A DNA stretch of 64,000 bases. Origin: Phycisphaerae bacterium. Lineage in GTDB: Bacteria > Planctomycetota > Phycisphaerae > Phycisphaerales > SM1A02. Positions 60,656 to 64,000 of the stretch are shown in pieces. Location of the stretch: contig NYSW01000063.1 in the NCBI GenBank assembly GCA_002683195.1, forward strand, positions 34,298 through 98,297, in the 5' to 3' direction. Below the pieces are notes generated by a model that was given only the letters and a program-made list of their open reading frames with translations, made no database searches and had not been told where the DNA came from. The translations under genes were made by a program, and so were the position numbers. How positions within the stretch are numbered: the first letter of the stretch is position 1; each line of letters starts with the position of its first letter.

Positions 60656-61743
60656 CTCAATCGCTCTTCGGATTGCTCGGGCTCTGGATGCTGTCGAATT
60701 CCGGATGTTCGACCACGCCGTCGAAGCCTGATCCCTCCACGCCCGAACCGCTGGTCCGGGTGGTCGACCGTCGGGTGGTGATGGGCGTCGAGGCGATCAT
60801 CACCACGTGGGCGACCTCGGAATCCCAAGCCCGAATCGCGACTCGGACGGCGTTCGCCCGGATGGCCGCCTTGGAGGATTCGATCAGCGACTATCGGCCT
60901 CGGAGCGAGTCGATGCGGGCGATCGAAGTGGTGGAGGAACGGGTTTCGATCTCCCGGGAATTCGCCTCGGCCCTGGCGCTCGGTGAGCGGTGGTGGCATC
61001 TTTCCGGCGGTGCCTTCGACCCGACGATCGGCCCGCTCACCGCGTTGTGGCGAAACGCTCGTGGGGAGGGCGTCCAACCCGACTCGCGTTCGATCGAGTT
61101 CGCGGCCACCACCGTCGGATGGGAGAAACTTCGATTCGACGATTCGACCACCCCGGCGACCGTGACCTTCCGGACGGCGGCGATGCGGCTTGATTTCGGC
61201 GGTCTCGGCAAGGGGCTGGCGGCGGATATGGGATTGGAAGCGATGCGGGAAGCCGGCCTGCCCCGGACCCTGATCGATGTCGGTGGTGATCTGGTCGCCG
61301 GTTCACCTCCTCCGGGTGAAGACGGGTGGCGGGTCGCGGTTCGGACGGTGGAGTGGGACCAGGGGTTGGTCATGACCATCGCCGAGGGGGCGGTGGCGAC
61401 CAGTGGCGATGTCGAACAGTTCATCGAAGTCGAGGGTGAAGACGGTGTCGTCCGCCTCGGGCATCTCCTCGACCCCCGAACCGGGAGGCCGGTCCTGATT
61501 CGCCGCGAAGCGACGGTGTTCATTTCGAGTGGCCCGAACTCCGGCGCGAATGCGGATGCATTGGCCAGCCTCGTGGTGGTGGTCGGGATGGAGGAGGCGC
61601 AACGCCTCGTGGGTGATCGATTCGTCGGCAAGGTCCGGTTGGTGACCGCGACGGTCGACGACGCCGACGGTGTTCATGCTTCGGACTGGACGGTCGAATC
61701 CCAGTGCTTCGGATCTCCCCCCGCGGTCCCATCGATCCGGTGA
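60634..61743 (+). CDS. apbE: FAD:protein FMN transferase ApbE (lipoprotein)
   Basis: 369 residues from ATG 60634, starting 22 nt inside the preceding gene. Lipobox Cys25. It attaches FMN to a threonine of target proteins in the periplasm. Family features: MGVEAIITTWATS at the start (M-G-T-like), the AFDPTIGPLTALW segment, RLDFGGLGKGLAADMG, LIDVGGDLVAGSP, AVATSGDVEQF, GHLLDPRTGRPV and SGANADALASLVVVVG (metal-binding Ala-Asp-Ala). No Rnf/Nqr or flavinylated target gene is in this window; the neighbouring exported oxidoreductases are NAD-type, so the target is unclear. Confidence 0.92.
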   Translation: MRSFSRLTQSLFGLLGLWMLSNSGCSTTPSKPDPSTPEPLVRVVDRRVVMGVEAIITTWATSESQARIATRTAFARMAALEDSISDYRPRSESMRAIEVVEERVSISREFASALALGERWWHLSGGAFDPTIGPLTALWRNARGEGVQPDSRSIEFAATTVGWEKLRFDDSTTPATVTFRTAAMRLDFGGLGKGLAADMGLEAMREAGLPRTLIDVGGDLVAGSPPPGEDGWRVAVRTVEWDQGLVMTIAEGAVATSGDVEQFIEVEGEDGVVRLGHLLDPRTGRPVLIRREATVFISSGPNSGANADALASLVVVVGMEEAQRLVGDRFVGKVRLVTATVDDADGVHASDWTVESQCFGSPPAVPSIR

Positions 61744-61749
61744 GTGTGA

Positions 61750-63177
61750 TCAGCCGTTCTTGGCGGTCTTGAACGCTTCGATGGCGCGGGCGCGGGCGGC
61801 CTTGAGTTCCACCATGGGTTCCGGGGCGGTGCCATCGAGATGATCGGGAGCCCAGCGGCGGACGTAGGTTCGATCGGCGTCGAAACGCTCTCGCTGAGTG
61901 TCCGGATTGAACACTCGGAAATACGGTGCGGCGTCGGTGCCGGTCGATGCGGCCCATTGCCAGCCGCCGTTGTTGCTCGGGAAGTCCGCATCCGCCAGTG
62001 ATTCAAGGAAGAAGCGTTCGCCCTTTCGCCAGTCGACGAGCAGGTGCTTGGCAAGGAACGTGGCCACGATCATTCGGACCCGATTGTGCATCCATCCGGT
62101 GGCGGCGAGTTGGCGCATGCCGGCGTCGACGATCGCGATTCCGGTGCGACCCTCGCACCACGCGGTGAAGGCCTCGGGATCTTCGTTCCAGGCGACTCGG
62201 TCGCTCCAGCCGTGGAGCGGTCGATTCATCGAAAGGCGGGGAATCCCGTCCATGACGTGTCGATAGAAATCTCTCCAGACGAGCTCGCTCAACCACGTCG
62301 CCGGGCCTTCGTCCCAGGTTCCGGCATCATCTCCGTAGCGATCCATCATTTCGGTGACCGCTCGACGGGGCGACAGGCTGCCGCAGGCGAGCCAGGGCGA
62401 AAGGGTGCTGGTGCCGTCGATGGCGGGTGGGTCCCGGTCATCGTGGTATCGCTGGATCGGGTGATCGAGGAACGAAGCCAGTCGGCGGGCCGGTTCCGCC
62501 TCCCCGGGCTCGAAGTCGGCGGCGGGAAAACGGGCGGCGAGGTCTTCGGCCGTGATCTCGCCGGGCAGGGGTCCGTCGGATTCGATGGAGGAGGTTCGGC
62601 CCGCAGAGGGAAGGACGTGAAGGTCCGGTCGTCCTTGCTCGGACAGTTGCTTCATCCACTTCTTCCGAAACGGCGTGAAGACCGTGTACGGGGTCCCGGC
62701 TCCGGAACGAATGTCGCGAACCGGAAGAATCGTCTGGTCTTCGTGCAGGATCAGGGCCCGGTCGTCGGCGTCGAGTCGTTCGGCGACCTGTCGATCCCGT
62801 TCATTCTCATCGACTCCGAATTCCCGGCCGGCGTGGACCTCGTCGATGTCCAGATGCCGGACGAGGGTGGCCAGAAGAATGGCGATCTCCCGGGAGTCTG
62901 GTGACTCGACTTCGAGCACTCGGAGTTTCAGTCCGTGGGCGATGAGCTTCGCTTGAGCCGCCCGCACACCGCCTGCGATCATCCCGAGTTTCGGTTCGCC
63001 CCAGTGATGTCTTCGCCAGGTCCCGGGGGTCGAAATGAAGATGGGAAGGCAGCCGCCATCACCACGTCTCATCGCCGCGGCGAGGGCCGGATGATCATCA
63101 AGACGAAGGTCTCCGCGGAGCCAGGCGATGGTACGACGGGAGGAACTGGTTTCTGGCATGTTTCGGACTCGGGGCAT
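61750..63177 (-). CDS. phr: Deoxyribodipyrimidine photolyase (class I)
   Basis: 475 residues from ATG 63177, overlapping the upstream stop (TGATG). Light-driven repair of cyclobutane pyrimidine dimers. N-terminal antenna domain (WLRGDLRLDDHPALAAA ... RALILHEDQTILP, about 17-150) and C-terminal FAD domain: STLSPWLACGSLSPR, WLSELVWRDFYRHVM, WCEGRTGIAIVDAGMRQLAATGWMHNRVRM, DWRKGERFFLESLADADFPSNNGGWQWAASTGTDAAPYFRVFNP. Signature positions and the tryptophan electron-transfer region are conserved. The C-terminal helix is alanine-rich. It shares an operon with an amine-oxidase-type flavoenzyme upstream. Confidence 0.94.
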   Translation of the reverse strand: MPRVRNMPETSSSRRTIAWLRGDLRLDDHPALAAAMRRGDGGCLPIFISTPGTWRRHHWGEPKLGMIAGGVRAAQAKLIAHGLKLRVLEVESPDSREIAILLATLVRHLDIDEVHAGREFGVDENERDRQVAERLDADDRALILHEDQTILPVRDIRSGAGTPYTVFTPFRKKWMKQLSEQGRPDLHVLPSAGRTSSIESDGPLPGEITAEDLAARFPAADFEPGEAEPARRLASFLDHPIQRYHDDRDPPAIDGTSTLSPWLACGSLSPRRAVTEMMDRYGDDAGTWDEGPATWLSELVWRDFYRHVMDGIPRLSMNRPLHGWSDRVAWNEDPEAFTAWCEGRTGIAIVDAGMRQLAATGWMHNRVRMIVATFLAKHLLVDWRKGERFFLESLADADFPSNNGGWQWAASTGTDAAPYFRVFNPDTQRERFDADRTYVRRWAPDHLDGTAPEPMVELKAARARAIEAFKTAKNG

Positions 63178-64000
63178 CAGGCCGCGAGGATCTCCAAGGC
63201 AGTATCAGTGCCGATGCGCACTGCATTCTCGAGCGACGGATCGTCCATCCAGTCACCGGCGGTGTGCACACCGATGGGCAAGTTCCGGGCGCCGGGAGTG
63301 ACTCCGGGTCGAGGGAGCGCGTGGGGAACGTTGGTGGTCAGCAGGTGACGCCATTCCCTTCCGGGGACGCCGAGCAGGTCTCCGGCGGTGGTTTGGATGG
63401 CGTCGACGTCGAGGTCGATGCTCCGGGTTCCACCGAGGGTCGGCCGCAGACTGACCAGTATCGAGTGCATTCCGTCGGGTGCGAGACCAGGTGCGACGGT
63501 GGTCGGACTGCAGACCAGATTGAGCGGGCTGTCCTTGCGGCCGTCGAGCACGATGATCGGTTCGTTCAGCACCGGGGTCGGGCTCGCGAAATGGAGGGCG
63601 GTGGTGCTGGACCAGGCTCGATCCTCGGGTGGCTCATTCAACCCGAGCAGCCTGCTGGTCACGTCCACGGGAGTGGCGAGAACGATGTGGTCGGACTCGA
63701 TCGAGCCGCGGTCTGGAAGTTCGACCGAGCCTTGTCGCACCCGGGCGACCGGAGTTCGGAATTCAATCTTCGACCGGACTGGTTCGGCCATGACCTCGGC
63801 CAGACGCTGCATGCCGCCGTCGGGGAGTTCGGCGACTCCGGTTGCAAAGCGATGAAGGACCTTCAGGAATCGGTTCGCCGGAACCGAAAGCGTGTCATCG
63901 AGAAAGACGCCACCGAAGAAGGGTCGGAGGAAGCCCTCGGTGAAACCGTCGGTGAAACCGACCTGACGAATGACGTCGATCGCGGTTCCCGGCTGGTGGG
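63177..64000 (-). CDS. FAD-dependent amine-oxidase/protoporphyrinogen-oxidase-like enzyme (5' end beyond window)
   Basis: The frame enters from the right edge (residues HQPGTAIDVIRQVGF) and ends at 63177, giving about 274 visible residues. Sequence GFTEGFLRPFFGGVFLDDTL, FLKVLHRFATGVAELPDGGM, SDHIVLATPVDVTSRLL and the C-terminal IGVHTAGDWMDDPSLENAVRIG (the FAD-binding GD-x(6)-S-x-E-x-A motif) place it in the flavin amine oxidase/phytoene-desaturase/HemY superfamily. The N-terminal dinucleotide site lies outside. Substrate cannot be told. The stop overlaps the photolyase start, so they are probably co-expressed. Confidence 0.85.
   Translation of the reverse strand, partial: HQPGTAIDVIRQVGFTDGFTEGFLRPFFGGVFLDDTLSVPANRFLKVLHRFATGVAELPDGGMQRLAEVMAEPVRSKIEFRTPVARVRQGSVELPDRGSIESDHIVLATPVDVTSRLLGLNEPPEDRAWSSTTALHFASPTPVLNEPIIVLDGRKDSPLNLVCSPTTVAPGLAPDGMHSILVSLRPTLGGTRSIDLDVDAIQTTAGDLLGVPGREWRHLLTTNVPHALPRPGVTPGARNLPIGVHTAGDWMDDPSLENAVRIGTDTALEILAA

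Overview
This window looks like a chromosomal segment of a planctomycete, most likely class Phycisphaerae. The evidence is its high-GC coding, a gene for the PVC-type small basic ribosome-associated protein (15358-15573), a secreted LVIVD/choice-of-anchor-B protein ending in a dockerin-like calcium-loop tail, Tat-exported Gfo/Idh/MocA oxidoreductases, TlpA-type thioredoxins with long N-terminal domains, and many small lipoproteins. KpsF (Kdo branch) and numerous lipobox proteins point to a diderm envelope. I see no tRNA, rRNA, CRISPR array, insertion sequence, integrase or phage gene. The segment reads as ordinary backbone with a few accessory clusters. Genes are packed in short operons and many neighbours overlap by 4 nt (ATGA or GTGA), so translational coupling is the rule.

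Left part (1-9.1 kb). A TPR protein runs off the left edge and may end in a YggX-like iron-trafficking segment. It is followed by an excisionase-like HTH protein behind two palindromes, and by a two-gene unit of an HTH-TPR regulator plus a small exported protein with its own terminator. Next come cutC, then pyrD coupled to a minimal zincin, a zinc-ribbon coiled-coil protein, and a tightly overlapping minus-strand chain: TPR protein, recX, lipoprotein, rhodanese, cdsA.

9-22 kb: a large propeller-like lipoprotein; moaE, a membrane protein and nth as one operon; an unknown cytosolic protein; moaB; acpS; an unknown membrane-anchored protein with the small basic protein; an aminotransferase; a small lipoprotein; a DRTG-type metallophosphoesterase; and a chain of DUF971 protein, thioesterase and glycosyltransferase-like protein.

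21.5-30.7 kb: pyrF, an orphan ABC substrate-binding protein, pyk, cinA and folK overlap end to end. They are followed by two tandem TlpA-like proteins and a stand-alone response regulator, with strong terminators. 30.7-38.5 kb: a STAS protein with kpsF, scpA converging on recQ, dacB coupled to recQ, and a divergent sigma-region-4-like membrane protein.

38.5-48.4 kb: rpsB-tsf, a phosphohexomutase, a membrane P-loop NTPase, thiS-thiG with a terminator-like element between them, a lipoprotein, and a tandem universal stress protein next to a sodium:proton antiporter.

48.4-64 kb is the most accessory part. An operon encodes a beta-propeller protein, a YtkA-like histidine-rich lipoprotein and a di-heme MauG/CCP-type peroxidase; next is the dockerin-tailed secreted protein. 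Then comes an exported sugar-modifying cluster: an FGE-fold lipoprotein, oxidoreductase, TIM-barrel isomerase, oxidoreductase, TIM-barrel isomerase, and the ApbE flavin transferase. Photolyase and an FAD amine-oxidase-type enzyme close the window. The best candidates for undescribed systems are the HTH-TPR/exported-peptide pair (1.27-2.87 kb), the propeller/YtkA/di-heme operon (48.5-52.2 kb) and the exported paired oxidoreductase/isomerase module (56.0-60.7 kb).
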